From Treponema sp. UBA4232 (lineage in GTDB: Bacteria; Spirochaetota; Spirochaetia; Treponematales; Treponemataceae), in NCBI GenBank assembly GCA_002396325.1, contig DGXM01000197.1, forward strand, positions 1 through 17,337: a stretch of DNA of 17,337 bases. The letters are read 5' to 3'. This document shows positions 1-7,290 of the stretch, in pieces. Under the pieces are notes generated by a model that had not been told where the DNA came from, made no database searches, and was given only the letters and a program-made list of their open reading frames with translations. Both the position numbers and the translations under genes were made by a program. Position 1 is the stretch's first letter. Each line of letters opens with the position of its first letter.

Positions 1-660
1 TAAGCACGTTGAACGGACTTTTGAGGACAAATCCGAATGACACGGAGGCCGGAAAACTTCTCGAAGAAGCCAAGGCGAAGAAAGAGGCCGGTGACAAAGC
101 TGCCGCAGCTGCAAAAGAAAGACAGAATAAACTTGCCCAGGCCAGAAATCTTATAAATAAGGAAGATTATGACGGTGCCATGGCAATTGCACAGGACTTG
201 CTCAAAAATAATCCCAATGACACCGATGCAAGACAACTCCTGGAGGAAGCCGGCAGAAAGAAATCACAGTCAGCTGCAAACAAGGCACGTCAGGAAAAAA
301 TCAACCGTGCAAGTGCCCTCATCAATTCCGGAAATTATGACGAGGCAATCGCTCTGTTGAATGATGTGCTCAAGGAAGACCCGAACAATACTCAGGCAAA
401 GAATCTTCTTTCACAGGCACAAAACAAAAAAGCCGCTACGGAAAAAGACAGGCAGAACAAACTTGCTCAGGCCCGCAATAATATCGATGCAGGAAATTAC
501 GACCAGGCGATAAGCACGTTGAACGGACTTTTGAAGACAAATCCGAACGATGCAGAGGCCGGAAAACTGCTCGAGGAAGCAAAAGCCAAAAAGGCCGCCG
601 CAGAAAAAGACAGACAGAACAAACTTTCGCAGGCAAAGAAATACATCGAGGCAGGCGAGT
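1..660 (+). repeat. Internal coding repeats of the TPR gene (about 55-codon modules)
   Basis: Bases 1-80 and 511-590 align without gaps, and the first 36 bases differ at one position. Further related module starts lie near 117, 447 and 607 (encoding DRQNKLAQAR-like stretches). The offset of 510 bases is a whole number of codons, so module gain or loss keeps the frame. Confidence 0.75.
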
Positions 661-2264
661 ATGACAAGGCTCAGGCTTTGTTGAACGGACTTATCGCAGA
701 CAACAACGGAAGAGATTCCGATGCGCAGAATCTGATGAATCAGGCTTCAGCGAAAAAAGCCGCCGCAGAACAGGCTGCAAAAGAAGAAGAAGCCAAAGCA
801 AATGCCGCAAAGAAAAAGCAGCAGGCGGAAGAAGCCATTGCAAAAGGAAAAGCCGCACTCCAGAGAGGAAACAGCGATGAAGCCCTTTCACAGTTTGATC
901 AGGCCAAGTCTCTGCTTCCTGAAAGTGAAAGATCTTATGCAGGTGAAAAACTCGGGGAAATGGCACAGGCCCTTTATGACGGTGCACAGCTTCCGGTAAA
1001 TGCATCTTCAAAATCTGTGCTTGAAAATGCCGCTGCCCAGTATGCAAATGCCGCTCTTGCAAAAGATTCCAACAACGCTCCTTCACATTATGTTCTTGGA
1101 ATGCAGGCATACGGTTCAAAGAATTATCCCAAGGCCGAGCAGGAATTGAATCAGGCTGCAATATTGGATTCCAAAAACGGTGTGTATTGGTACCAGCTGG
1201 GACGTGCTCAGGCAATGCAGAGGAAATACACGCAGGCCGCCGCATCATTCCAAAATTCAATCAACTGCGACGGAACATTTGCACCTGCCTATTATAATCT
1301 CGGATATGTGCAGGAAAGAAACGGAAACACAACAGCAGCACTTTCTTCTTATAAGGAAGCATGCCGTGTGGATGCAAAATACGAGAGGGCCTATATCGCT
1401 GCCGGACGTCTTATGGCAAACGCCGGGGATTACAAAGGAGCGGTTGATGCCTTCGCAAGTGCAATAAAAGTCAATCCGTCGAATGCACAGACTTATCAGG
1501 AGCAGGGATCTGCCTATGCAAATCTCAAGGATTACAAATCTGCTGAAAACTCCTTCAGAAAGGCACTCGCTTATATGGATCAGTCAAAGCCCGATGCCGC
1601 AACTTATTACAATCTTTCGTCTGTTCTCTCCGAGCAGGGAAAGAATGCAGAAGGTGTTACATACGCAAAGATGGCTTACGACAACAAGGCCTCCGCAAAC
1701 AAGGCACTGCAGGTGAACATCATCTACAACTACGGACTTTTGAGCGAACGGACAGGCAAAAAGAGTCAGGCTGTCTCTTTGTACGAAGAGGCGCTTTCAC
1801 TCGACAGCTCGCACATGAAGTCAAAAATCAACCTTGGAGCTCTTTATCTTGAACAGGGCGATGTTGAGTCTGCTCTCACATTCCTGAACAGCGCATACAA
1901 TCAGGATAAAAACAATTTCGAGGCAAACAACAACCTCGGAAATGCATACCGCGAAAAGGGTGATTATGCAATGGCCGTGACATATTATCAGAACGCGCTC
2001 AAACTTGTGCCCACCGATAATACAGTGCGTGAAAATCTTGCGAAAGTGTATGCATCTGCAGGGCAGTATTCAAATGCAAAGGCTGCATACGAAGATGTGG
2101 TCGCTGCTGATGAAAGAAACTGGGTTGCGCAGCTGGAGCTTGCAAAGATTGATATGTCTCTCGGAAACAATGCGGAGGCAATTGAGCGTCTTGAATTCCT
2201 TCAGTTGAATAATCCTTCGTTTATGAGAACAGAGGTTTCAAGTCTTCTGTATTCTCTGCGTTAA
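1..2264 (+). CDS. TPR-repeat protein, 5'-truncated by the window edge
   Basis: The reading frame is already open at base 3 and a stop falls at 2262-2264, so the start is outside the window. The first visible TTG at position 9 is internal: the same residues (STLNGLL) recur mid-module near position 512. The N-terminal half visible here (to about residue 250) is a row of roughly 50-60 residue modules, each a TPR-like helix pair followed by a Lys/Ala/Glu-rich linker that probably forms a helix or coiled coil. Residues about 340 onward are more conventional 34-residue TPRs with W/Y-LG, Y--A and P-N positions (for example around positions 1150-1350 and 1850-2100). TPRs are protein-protein interaction scaffolds. 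No catalytic motif is visible, and any signal peptide would lie upstream of the window. Closely similar DNA modules suggest recent internal duplication. The role is unknown; an envelope or assembly scaffold is a guess. Confidence 0.9.
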   Translation, partial: STLNGLLRTNPNDTEAGKLLEEAKAKKEAGDKAAAAAKERQNKLAQARNLINKEDYDGAMAIAQDLLKNNPNDTDARQLLEEAGRKKSQSAANKARQEKINRASALINSGNYDEAIALLNDVLKEDPNNTQAKNLLSQAQNKKAATEKDRQNKLAQARNNIDAGNYDQAISTLNGLLKTNPNDAEAGKLLEEAKAKKAAAEKDRQNKLSQAKKYIEAGEYDKAQALLNGLIADNNGRDSDAQNLMNQASAKKAAAEQAAKEEEAKANAAKKKQQAEEAIAKGKAALQRGNSDEALSQFDQAKSLLPESERSYAGEKLGEMAQALYDGAQLPVNASSKSVLENAAAQYANAALAKDSNNAPSHYVLGMQAYGSKNYPKAEQELNQAAILDSKNGVYWYQLGRAQAMQRKYTQAAASFQNSINCDGTFAPAYYNLGYVQERNGNTTAALSSYKEACRVDAKYERAYIAAGRLMANAGDYKGAVDAFASAIKVNPSNAQTYQEQGSAYANLKDYKSAENSFRKALAYMDQSKPDAATYYNLSSVLSEQGKNAEGVTYAKMAYDNKASANKALQVNIIYNYGLLSERTGKKSQAVSLYEEALSLDSSHMKSKINLGALYLEQGDVESALTFLNSAYNQDKNNFEANNNLGNAYREKGDYAMAVTYYQNALKLVPTDNTVRENLAKVYASAGQYSNAKAAYEDVVAADERNWVAQLELAKIDMSLGNNAEAIERLEFLQLNNPSFMRTEVSSLLYSLR

Positions 2265-2269
2265 AATGT

Positions 2270-2310
2270 CCGGGTGCTTTCAGAGACGGAATGTTTTTGG
2301 AAGTGCCCGG
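2270..2310. terminator. Shared stem-loop between convergent TPR gene and mutL
   Basis: CCGGGTGCTTTC at 2270-2281 pairs along all 12 bases, with three G-U pairs on the + transcript, with GGAAGTGCCCGG at 2299-2310, leaving a 17-nt loop. It sits in the 74-nt gap between two converging genes. There is no strong T tract on either side (TTTTAA on the minus-strand exit, TCATTTCTAGTTTT on the plus), so termination may be weak or factor-assisted. Confidence 0.55.
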
Positions 2311-2338
2311 TCATTTCTAGTTTTGGAGATGTTCTGTA

Positions 2339-4237
2339 CTAGATTCTTTTTACAAGCATGAAAAGCTGTCTTCTGGTGATTGTGGTGTAAACCGGTCTTC
2401 CGTGAGGACAGTGCGGGTCCGGCAGAAGAAGAGCCTGTTCCGCAAGATTTGCAGCAGTCTTTTCGTCGAGCATATCTCCGTCCATTACGGCCATACGGCA
2501 GGCAGTGCTTGCTGCGGTTGCGTGGATTATGTCGGTGGGCTGAATCCTTCTGTCCAAAAGATCCCTTGCCAAATCAGCCTCACTTCCTTTCCATCTTATT
2601 GGAACTGTCGTGAATTCCCATTTCCCGTTTCCGCAGTTTTTTCCCGTGAATCCGGCTTCCTTCAATGAGTCGAGTATTGCTTCAAGATAATTGTCGTCTG
2701 CCTGATTTGTGGTTTCCACTGTGTACGGAATCAGGAGCGTCTGCTTTTCACCGGCTTTTTCCACAATCTTATTGTACAGAATGCGTTCGTGTGCGGCGTG
2801 CTGGTCGATTATAAAAAGTGTGTCGTTTTTTTCCGCAATCAAAAAAGTGCCAAGTGCGCTTCCCACAAAATGGAAGGAACTTTCTCTGTTGTCGAGAGGC
2901 GAGGGTACATAATTCGGCTTTGTGATTTTTCCTTCCACCGAGGGATTTTCAGTTTCAGAAAAATCTTCGCTTTCCTCTGCTGCGAGTTCCGCAATTTTTT
3001 TTGCGTAATCGTTCGATGGTCTGTTTCCTGAAAAAAATGAGCTCCGTCTGTCGCCGCGCGATGTGTTGTATTTTACCGTGCTTGAGGGAAGTGAACTTGT
3101 CTGCCAGCGGTGAGGTGTTTCATTCGAAAAAGATTTTTCCGTCACGGGACTTGCGGCTTGGAAATCCGCTCCGAAATCAAATGTCTTTTCTTCCTGAATG
3201 TCATGATCTGCGGCCTGACTTACCATCGTCTTCAGCGTGTACTGTTTGTAGAAATTTCTTGATGCCGTGCTTACCGCATGATGCAGGGCGGAACTGTCTT
3301 TGAACCGGGCCTCTCTTTTTGCGGGATGGATGTTGAAGTCCACAAGCGAAGAATCCATCGTTACGAAAAGACAGGTCACCGGATGAAGTCCGTTCGGGAA
3401 AAATCCCTGGCTTCCGTATTCGATTGCCTGCACAAGTGAATACTCGGTGATTCGTCTTCCGTTTACGTAAATGTAAATCTGTTTGCGGTTGCTTCTTGTT
3501 ACGGAAGGAGAGCCTGAAATCAGCGTGAATGACCAGCTTTTGTCGGGAGCAGAATCTTTTATTTCATAGAAAAAATCCTCGCCTTCAAAAAGACCGAGGG
3601 TCTGCACAAATCTTTCTTTTAAAGTCTGTTTCGGCAAAGAGCATTTTTCATCTCCGTCCATAATCAGACTGAATTCAATGTCGGGCCTCGGTAGGACTTT
3701 TTCTTCGAATGTGCTTCTGCACAGGGCACCTTCGCTTGCAGGCCTCTTTAGAAACTGACGGCGGGCAGGGAAGTTTTCAAAAAGTCCTGCTGTCTGAACG
3801 ATAGTCCCGGGAGCGGAACTGGCCGGTGTTATGATGTGGTCCTCTGTTACGGAAGCACACATTTTCCATCCGCCGCTGATTATCTGCAGACGGGAAACTG
3901 CCGCCATTGACGAAAGAGCTTCTCCCCGGAATCCGAGCGTGGAAAGATTCAGAAGATCTGTTTCTGTGTGGATTTTACTTGTGGCGTGTGGATGTGCGCA
4001 TTGGGCAAGGTCTTCCTTTGTCATGCCGCAGCCGTTGTCGATGACGCGTATTTTTTCTATGCCGCCGCCGGTGATTTCAACCGTGATTTTCGAGGCTCCA
4101 GAGTCAACGGCATTGTCCATGAGTTCACGAACGATTGCGTTGGGACGGTCAATCACTTCTCCTGCCGCGATTTTTCGTGCGACTTCCGCATTTAGTTGTT
4201 TTACCGGTCTATGCTCCGTCTGTCTGATTGTGTCCAT
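2339..4237 (-). CDS. mutL: DNA mismatch repair protein MutL
   Basis: MutL couples mismatch recognition by MutS to strand incision. The 632-residue length is normal. The N-terminal GHKL ATPase is complete: RELMDN (catalytic E38, N42), DNGCGM (67-72), HATSKI (84-89) and GFRGEAL (102-108). A low-complexity linker follows, then the C-terminal dimerisation/endonuclease domain with DQHAAHE (from about 478), ACR (about 580) and CPHGRP (about 610), the last two being metal-site motifs of endonuclease-type MutLs. The second acidic residue of the DQHA-x2-E-x4-E motif is Asn here (see findings). The start is the only plausible one before the ATPase domain and has a poor ribosome site. It begins 5 nt after the xseB stop, so translation is probably coupled. 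Last gene of the xseA-xseB-mutL operon. Confidence 0.97.
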   Translation of the reverse strand: MDTIRQTEHRPVKQLNAEVARKIAAGEVIDRPNAIVRELMDNAVDSGASKITVEITGGGIEKIRVIDNGCGMTKEDLAQCAHPHATSKIHTETDLLNLSTLGFRGEALSSMAAVSRLQIISGGWKMCASVTEDHIITPASSAPGTIVQTAGLFENFPARRQFLKRPASEGALCRSTFEEKVLPRPDIEFSLIMDGDEKCSLPKQTLKERFVQTLGLFEGEDFFYEIKDSAPDKSWSFTLISGSPSVTRSNRKQIYIYVNGRRITEYSLVQAIEYGSQGFFPNGLHPVTCLFVTMDSSLVDFNIHPAKREARFKDSSALHHAVSTASRNFYKQYTLKTMVSQAADHDIQEEKTFDFGADFQAASPVTEKSFSNETPHRWQTSSLPSSTVKYNTSRGDRRSSFFSGNRPSNDYAKKIAELAAEESEDFSETENPSVEGKITKPNYVPSPLDNRESSFHFVGSALGTFLIAEKNDTLFIIDQHAAHERILYNKIVEKAGEKQTLLIPYTVETTNQADDNYLEAILDSLKEAGFTGKNCGNGKWEFTTVPIRWKGSEADLARDLLDRRIQPTDIIHATAASTACRMAVMDGDMLDEKTAANLAEQALLLPDPHCPHGRPVYTTITRRQLFMLVKRI

Positions 4238-4242
4238 AAAAT

Positions 4243-4545
4243 CTATCCGTTTCTTGTGCCGGTTATTTCGTTTGAAGGATTGAAAAGTTCAAGGGTAGGT
4301 CCTTCATCTTCTTTTTTTGCTTTTGCTTTTTTTGGTTTTGACGCTTCTTCTGCCGGCTCCTCTGCGGGTGCATTCATCAGAATCTGGATTTTGCTTTCGA
4401 TTGAATCCAGCTCTTTTTCCATTCCCTTTGCGAGTTTTATGCCTTCCTCAAAATCTTTCAGTGCATCTTCAAGAGAAATATCGCTCTGCTTGATTGCCGC
4501 GGTGAGTTCTTCGAGCCTTTTAAGATCATCTTCAAATGTCTTCAT
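4243..4545 (-). CDS. xseB: Exodeoxyribonuclease VII small subunit XseB
   Basis: XseB binds the large subunit XseA, and several small subunits per XseA form the active single-strand exonuclease that trims DNA ends to oligonucleotides. The core (residues about 1-60) matches the family: FEDDLKRLEEL, then SLEDALKDFEEGIKLAK, two long helices forming a hairpin. ATG at 4545 is preferred over the GTG two codons upstream because GGAAGG lies 5 nt before it. At about 100 residues it is longer than a minimal XseB: a Pro/Ala/Glu/Lys-rich tail (about 62-100) looks disordered and lies outside the family core. It starts 16 nt after the xseA stop and ends 5 nt before mutL. Confidence 0.95.
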   Translation of the reverse strand: MKTFEDDLKRLEELTAAIKQSDISLEDALKDFEEGIKLAKGMEKELDSIESKIQILMNAPAEEPAEEASKPKKAKAKKEDEGPTLELFNPSNEITGTRNG

Positions 4546-4561
4546 ATCCACCTTCCTTTTT

Positions 4562-5767
4562 TTAGTTTTCAGTGTTTTTTACAGTGGCGCAAATTGAGCC
4601 TTGCGAAGGTCTGATGATTATGTCGTCACCTTGAGAAAGCTCCTTTGCGTTTCTGATAACCTGTCCTGTCTTTGCGTTTGTTACCATCGAATATCCTCTG
4701 TCGAAGATTGTCTGCGGGTTGCAGTTTTCGAGCACCTGCACGCACTGTGAGATTTTGTTCCGCTTTTCTTCTATGAAGTGCTTCAGGTTTTCTTCGAGTG
4801 ATTCACGGGCTGAGTCGAAACGCACCATCAACGGCTGCTCAATACGTCTGAACTGCAATTCCATATTCTCGGGAGTGAATGTCTTCAGCATAAGACGCAG
4901 ATGTTCCACACGGGATTGGATTGTGCGCTGCATGTCTTCCTTTGCATCGCGTATGAGACTTTCGACTTCCTCTTTTACGGGGATTACAATTTCTGCCGCA
5001 GCAGACGGAGTGGAGGCCCTGAGGTCGGCGGCATAATCGCTTAATGCCCAGTCGATTTCGTGTCCAACCGCAGACACCGTGGGGATTTTTGATTCCGCTA
5101 TTGCCCGCACAACCGCTTCATCGCTGAAGGGAAGCAAATCTTCAAGGGAACCACCGCCGCGGCCTATAATCAGAACATCGCAAAGATTCCATTTGTTCGC
5201 GTTTTTTATCATCCTCACTATGGTTTCAGCCGCTCCGTCTCCCTGAACCAATGCGGGAAAAACGGTGATGTTCACTTTGTCGTTGCGTCTCCGGCTTATC
5301 TGAAGAATATCTCTCAATGCGGCTCCGGTGGGGCTTGTGACAATGCCGACTGTGCGTGGAAAATACGGGAGTCTCTTTTTTCTTGAGGAGTCGAAAAGTC
5401 CTTCTGCGGCAAGTTTCTTTTTCCGCTCTTCAATCATCTCCATTATGTCTCCGGCACCGGCTTTCGTCATTGAAGATATTATGAGCTGATAGTTTCCTCT
5501 GGGGCCGTAAACCGAGATGCCGCCTTTCACCTGCACAAGCATTCCGTCTTTCGGCTGAAAATTGAGGGATGCCGCCCTGCCGCGGAACATGACCGCCGAA
5601 ATCTGGCTTTCGCTGTCTTTTAGTACAAAATAAAGATGTCCGCTTCCGTTCGATTTGAAATTGGAAATCTCGCCTTTTAGGACCACCGAGGGAAAAGATC
5701 CTTCGAGCATGGTCTTTATGAGGGTTGTGAGCTGTGAAACGGTAAGAATGTTATCCTGACTTTCCAT
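4562..5767 (-). CDS. xseA: Exodeoxyribonuclease VII large subunit XseA
   Basis: Catalytic subunit of exonuclease VII, a metal-independent single-strand DNA exonuclease. In order: an N-terminal OB-fold nucleic-acid-binding domain (TVSQL, then LKGEISNFK and GHLYFVLKD), the nuclease domain with TSPTGAALRDI, GRGGGSLEDLLPF, and AVGHEIDWALSDYAADLRA followed by TPSAAAE, then a coiled-coil region (about 270-350) that binds XseB, and a C-terminal segment (FDRGYSMV). I chose ATG 5767 (401 residues), seven residues before the conserved LTVSQL. A longer form from ATG 5803 (413 residues) is open but has no ribosome site, and a candidate promoter -10 box lies between the two starts. First gene of the operon with xseB and mutL. 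Confidence 0.95.
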   Translation of the reverse strand: MESQDNILTVSQLTTLIKTMLEGSFPSVVLKGEISNFKSNGSGHLYFVLKDSESQISAVMFRGRAASLNFQPKDGMLVQVKGGISVYGPRGNYQLIISSMTKAGAGDIMEMIEERKKKLAAEGLFDSSRKKRLPYFPRTVGIVTSPTGAALRDILQISRRRNDKVNITVFPALVQGDGAAETIVRMIKNANKWNLCDVLIIGRGGGSLEDLLPFSDEAVVRAIAESKIPTVSAVGHEIDWALSDYAADLRASTPSAAAEIVIPVKEEVESLIRDAKEDMQRTIQSRVEHLRLMLKTFTPENMELQFRRIEQPLMVRFDSARESLEENLKHFIEEKRNKISQCVQVLENCNPQTIFDRGYSMVTNAKTGQVIRNAKELSQGDDIIIRPSQGSICATVKNTEN

Positions 5768-5773
5768 TGCCTC

Positions 5774-5802
5774 AGTATACTCCAAAACCCCGTGAAAGTC
5801 CA
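5774..5802 (-). promoter_or_regulatory. Candidate sigma-70 promoter of the xseA operon
   Basis: On the minus strand TGGACT (5802-5797, 4/6 match to the -35 consensus), a 17-nt spacer and TATACT (5779-5774, 5/6) stand immediately upstream of ATG 5767. The predicted transcription start falls at or next to the A of that ATG, which would give a leaderless or nearly leaderless message. Sequence inference only. Confidence 0.3.
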
Positions 5803-5878
5803 TCGGTCAAACATGAAGGACACGGAAATCAGTTTTTATGTCATGAGGACGGTCCAAGAAGTTCGTTGCATAACGTTA

Positions 5879-5947
5879 TTCCTGACCTGCCACTACCGTC
5901 ATCCCTGGTCTGCCATTACCGCATCCCTGACCTGCCGCTACCGTCAT
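5879..5947. repeat. Three tandem copies of a 22-23 bp repeat
   Basis: Copies at 5880-5902, 5903-5924 and 5925-5947 share the pattern CCTG-[AG][CT]-CTGCC-[AG]-[CT]-TACCG-(T)CAT. They abut directly with no spacers, so this is not a CRISPR array. It is part of the gene-free 5768-6115 stretch, where I see no credible coding sequence. Confidence 0.8.
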
Positions 5948-6020
5948 CCCGAACTTGATTCGGGATCTCCTTTTACAAGAGATGCTGAATTAGGTTGCTT
6001 GCAACCACGTTCAGCATGAC
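5944..6020. repeat. Two-hairpin repeat element bounded by GTCAT/ATGAC
   Basis: GTCAT (5943-5947) opens and ATGAC (6016-6020) closes a block holding two hairpins. The first is ATCCCGAA/TTCGGGAT (5946-5966, perfect 8-bp stem, 5-nt loop). The second is ATGCTGAA (5982-5989) with TTCAGCAT (6010-6017), enclosing GGTTGC-TT-GCAACC (5993-6006). I recall GTCATCCCGAA...TTCGGGAT and ATGCTGAA...TTCAGCATGAC units as dispersed intergenic repeats in many bacterial genomes; copy number here cannot be checked. Confidence 0.7.
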
Positions 6021-6060
6021 ACAGCTTCGTTTGGTATGACACAGCTTCTTTTGGCATGAC
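6016..6060. repeat. Tandem 20-bp repeat, two copies plus a partial
   Basis: Bases 6016-6035 and 6036-6055 share the pattern ATGACACAGCTTC-[GT]-TTTGG and differ at two positions; a third copy begins with ATGAC at 6056-6060. It continues directly out of the preceding hairpin element. Confidence 0.75.
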
Positions 6061-6069
6061 TCCCAATGT

Positions 6070-6092
6070 CATTCCGAACCTACTGCGGAATG
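6070..6092. repeat. Hairpin CATTCCG/CGGAATG downstream of the lipoprotein gene
   Basis: CATTCCG (6070-6076) and CGGAATG (6086-6092) form a perfect 7-bp stem with a 9-nt loop, 24 nt beyond the stop of the minus-strand gene ending at 6116. It belongs to the same repeat mosaic and could help terminate or stabilise that transcript, although no T tract follows. Confidence 0.5.
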
Positions 6093-6115
6093 CCGCTGAA
6101 TTTTTTGAGATGTCC

Positions 6116-6646
6116 TTATTCGTGTCGAGGGGTAGCAGGTCTGTATTCTGCATAGGAGACGAATTCATCCTGAAGATAGAGGATTTCACTTTCGCGCCGG
6201 AAAGAAATGTCTTCCTTTATCTGGAAGGTCGGGTTTTTCTCAAGGTATTCATCCGCGCTCATCACCGGAAAATCATCAACCCGGATCATTGAGGGAATGA
6301 GGGTGAGGATGTTCGAATGTTCCGAGTATTTTCCTATGATTACGGTTTTTGAATTGAGGCCGGAAAGCTGCTCTTTTATATAATCTTCATGGGGAGTTTT
6401 CTTTTGAAATTCCACTTTGTCAAAGGACTGCACGACGGTTTTCGTGTAGTTTCCGCCTGCCCTGAACTCATATCTTATAATCTGCTTTGTGTAAAAAAAT
6501 CCCAGAGATTCTGCATTTTCCCCGTCTCCGAATTCTGTTTTGAGAGTGCGCGTAAGCTCCCAAGAGCCTTTTACGGAATTTGAAGCCGAACAGGAGATGA
6601 AAAAAACTGCGGTCAGTAGAAACAGGATGGAAAGAATTTTTTTCAT
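6116..6646 (-). CDS. Hypothetical lipoprotein, possibly lipocalin-like
   Basis: I do not recognise a family with certainty. The 176-residue product starts MKKILSILFLLTAVFFISC: a lysine-led hydrophobic signal peptide ending in a loose spirochaetal lipobox (FFIS-C19), so membrane anchoring through a lipidated Cys is likely. The mature part opens with GSWELTR and contains alternating hydrophobic/polar strands (IIRYEFRAGGNYTKTVVQSF), reminiscent of small lipocalin-like domains in which GxW starts the first strand. That resemblance is suggestive only. The ribosome site AAGGAG sits 5 nt before ATG 6646 and overlaps the stop codon of the preceding gene, with only 9 nt between genes, so the two are co-transcribed. 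The 3' end borders the repeat mosaic. Confidence 0.8.
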   Translation of the reverse strand: MKKILSILFLLTAVFFISCSASNSVKGSWELTRTLKTEFGDGENAESLGFFYTKQIIRYEFRAGGNYTKTVVQSFDKVEFQKKTPHEDYIKEQLSGLNSKTVIIGKYSEHSNILTLIPSMIRVDDFPVMSADEYLEKNPTFQIKEDISFRRESEILYLQDEFVSYAEYRPATPRHE

Positions 6647-6655
6647 ACAGGCTCC

Positions 6656-7165
6656 TTAAAGAATCCGGGAAAACTTTCTCAGGATTTTTTGCAGTTCCTT
6701 TCCGGAAAATCTCTTGAATTCGCATCCATCGTCTTTGTAAACAACAATGTCCAGTGTCTGTGCAGTAAAAAGTCTTCTGCTTTCGTCCGCTCCCAAAGAC
6801 GCGCTTTGTCGGATTTTCACGCCCTTGCTTTCGGATTCGGCATAAATGAACTGATATTCAGTCGGAAAATATTCTCCTTCGTCGGTGGCGAATGAAAGCC
6901 TCATCTTTTGAAGCTCTGATTTTGAGAAGTCTTTTGCGTAAAGCGTGTATTTAACCGAAGTGTCCGCTTCGATTCCTTCTTTACCTGCAAAAAAAGTCAG
7001 GTCAATGGAAAAAAGAGGCACCTCGGCACTCTTCCAGTCAACGGGGCCCACGTAATGCATTGTGATATTTCCGCCTCTTTTGAAACTTAGCATTTCCGGC
7101 GAGGAGGCACAGGAAAAAAGGAAAAATGATGCAAGGATAAAAACAAATGATTTTTTCATAGTCAT
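6656..7165 (-). CDS. Hypothetical lipoprotein
   Basis: Unrecognised 169-residue protein. MTMKKSFVFILASFFLFSC is a signal peptide with lipobox LFS-C19. The mature part (about 150 residues) begins ASSPEMLSFKRGGNITMHYVGPVDW and reads as mostly beta strands with charged loops; there is no enzyme motif. Start choice is uncertain between ATG 7165 and ATG 7159; a weak AAAGAA precedes the first. It is the first gene of a two-gene lipoprotein unit and its stop overlaps the ribosome site of the next gene. No convincing promoter was found in the 125 nt upstream (7166-7290), so expression may also come by read-through from the TRL lipoprotein gene. A surface or periplasmic role is inferred only from lipidation. 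Confidence 0.8.
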   Translation of the reverse strand: MTMKKSFVFILASFFLFSCASSPEMLSFKRGGNITMHYVGPVDWKSAEVPLFSIDLTFFAGKEGIEADTSVKYTLYAKDFSKSELQKMRLSFATDEGEYFPTEYQFIYAESESKGVKIRQSASLGADESRRLFTAQTLDIVVYKDDGCEFKRFSGKELQKILRKFSRIL

Positions 7166-7243
7166 TTTCTTTTGGAAACAGTTTGGGAAAACCTGGGACA
7201 GTCCATTTTCTGTGAGTGGGCCGCCCCTGGAGCTTTAATGAAA

Positions 7244-7285
7244 GGCATCTCTAAAAACTTTTCTATCGTTGAATTTTTAGAATGT
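7244..7285 (-). terminator. Imperfect stem-loop after the TRL lipoprotein gene
   Basis: CATCTCTAAAAACTT (7246-7260) pairs with AATTTTTAGAATG (7272-7284) with a bulge, just downstream of the minus-strand stop at 7291. It resembles the stem-loop at 16021-16056 (shared GGCATCTCT and TTTTTAGAA), so this looks like one dispersed terminator-like repeat family. Confidence 0.45.
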
Positions 7286-7290
7286 CGACC

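Noticed and set aside
691..1260. Open frame of 189 codons on the minus strand
   Set aside because: Lies wholly opposite the TPR gene and shows no family pattern or ribosome site; a shadow of the repetitive, codon-biased plus strand.
2271..2283. GGTGCTTTCAG shared with the region after flaA (about 17270-17281)
   Set aside because: Only 11 bases, and it forms a stem at the first site but not the second; consistent with chance.
3831..4283. Open frame of 150 codons on the plus strand
   Set aside because: Antisense to the conserved ATPase domain of mutL and the mutL-xseB junction; composition is that of a shadow frame.
5792..6019. Small open frames across the xseA-lipoprotein gap on both strands
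   Set aside because: They are made of the tandem and hairpin repeats, lack ribosome sites and give low-complexity products.
5879..6060. CRISPR-like tandem repeats
   Set aside because: Units are 20-23 bp and directly adjacent with no unique spacers, and no cas gene is near.
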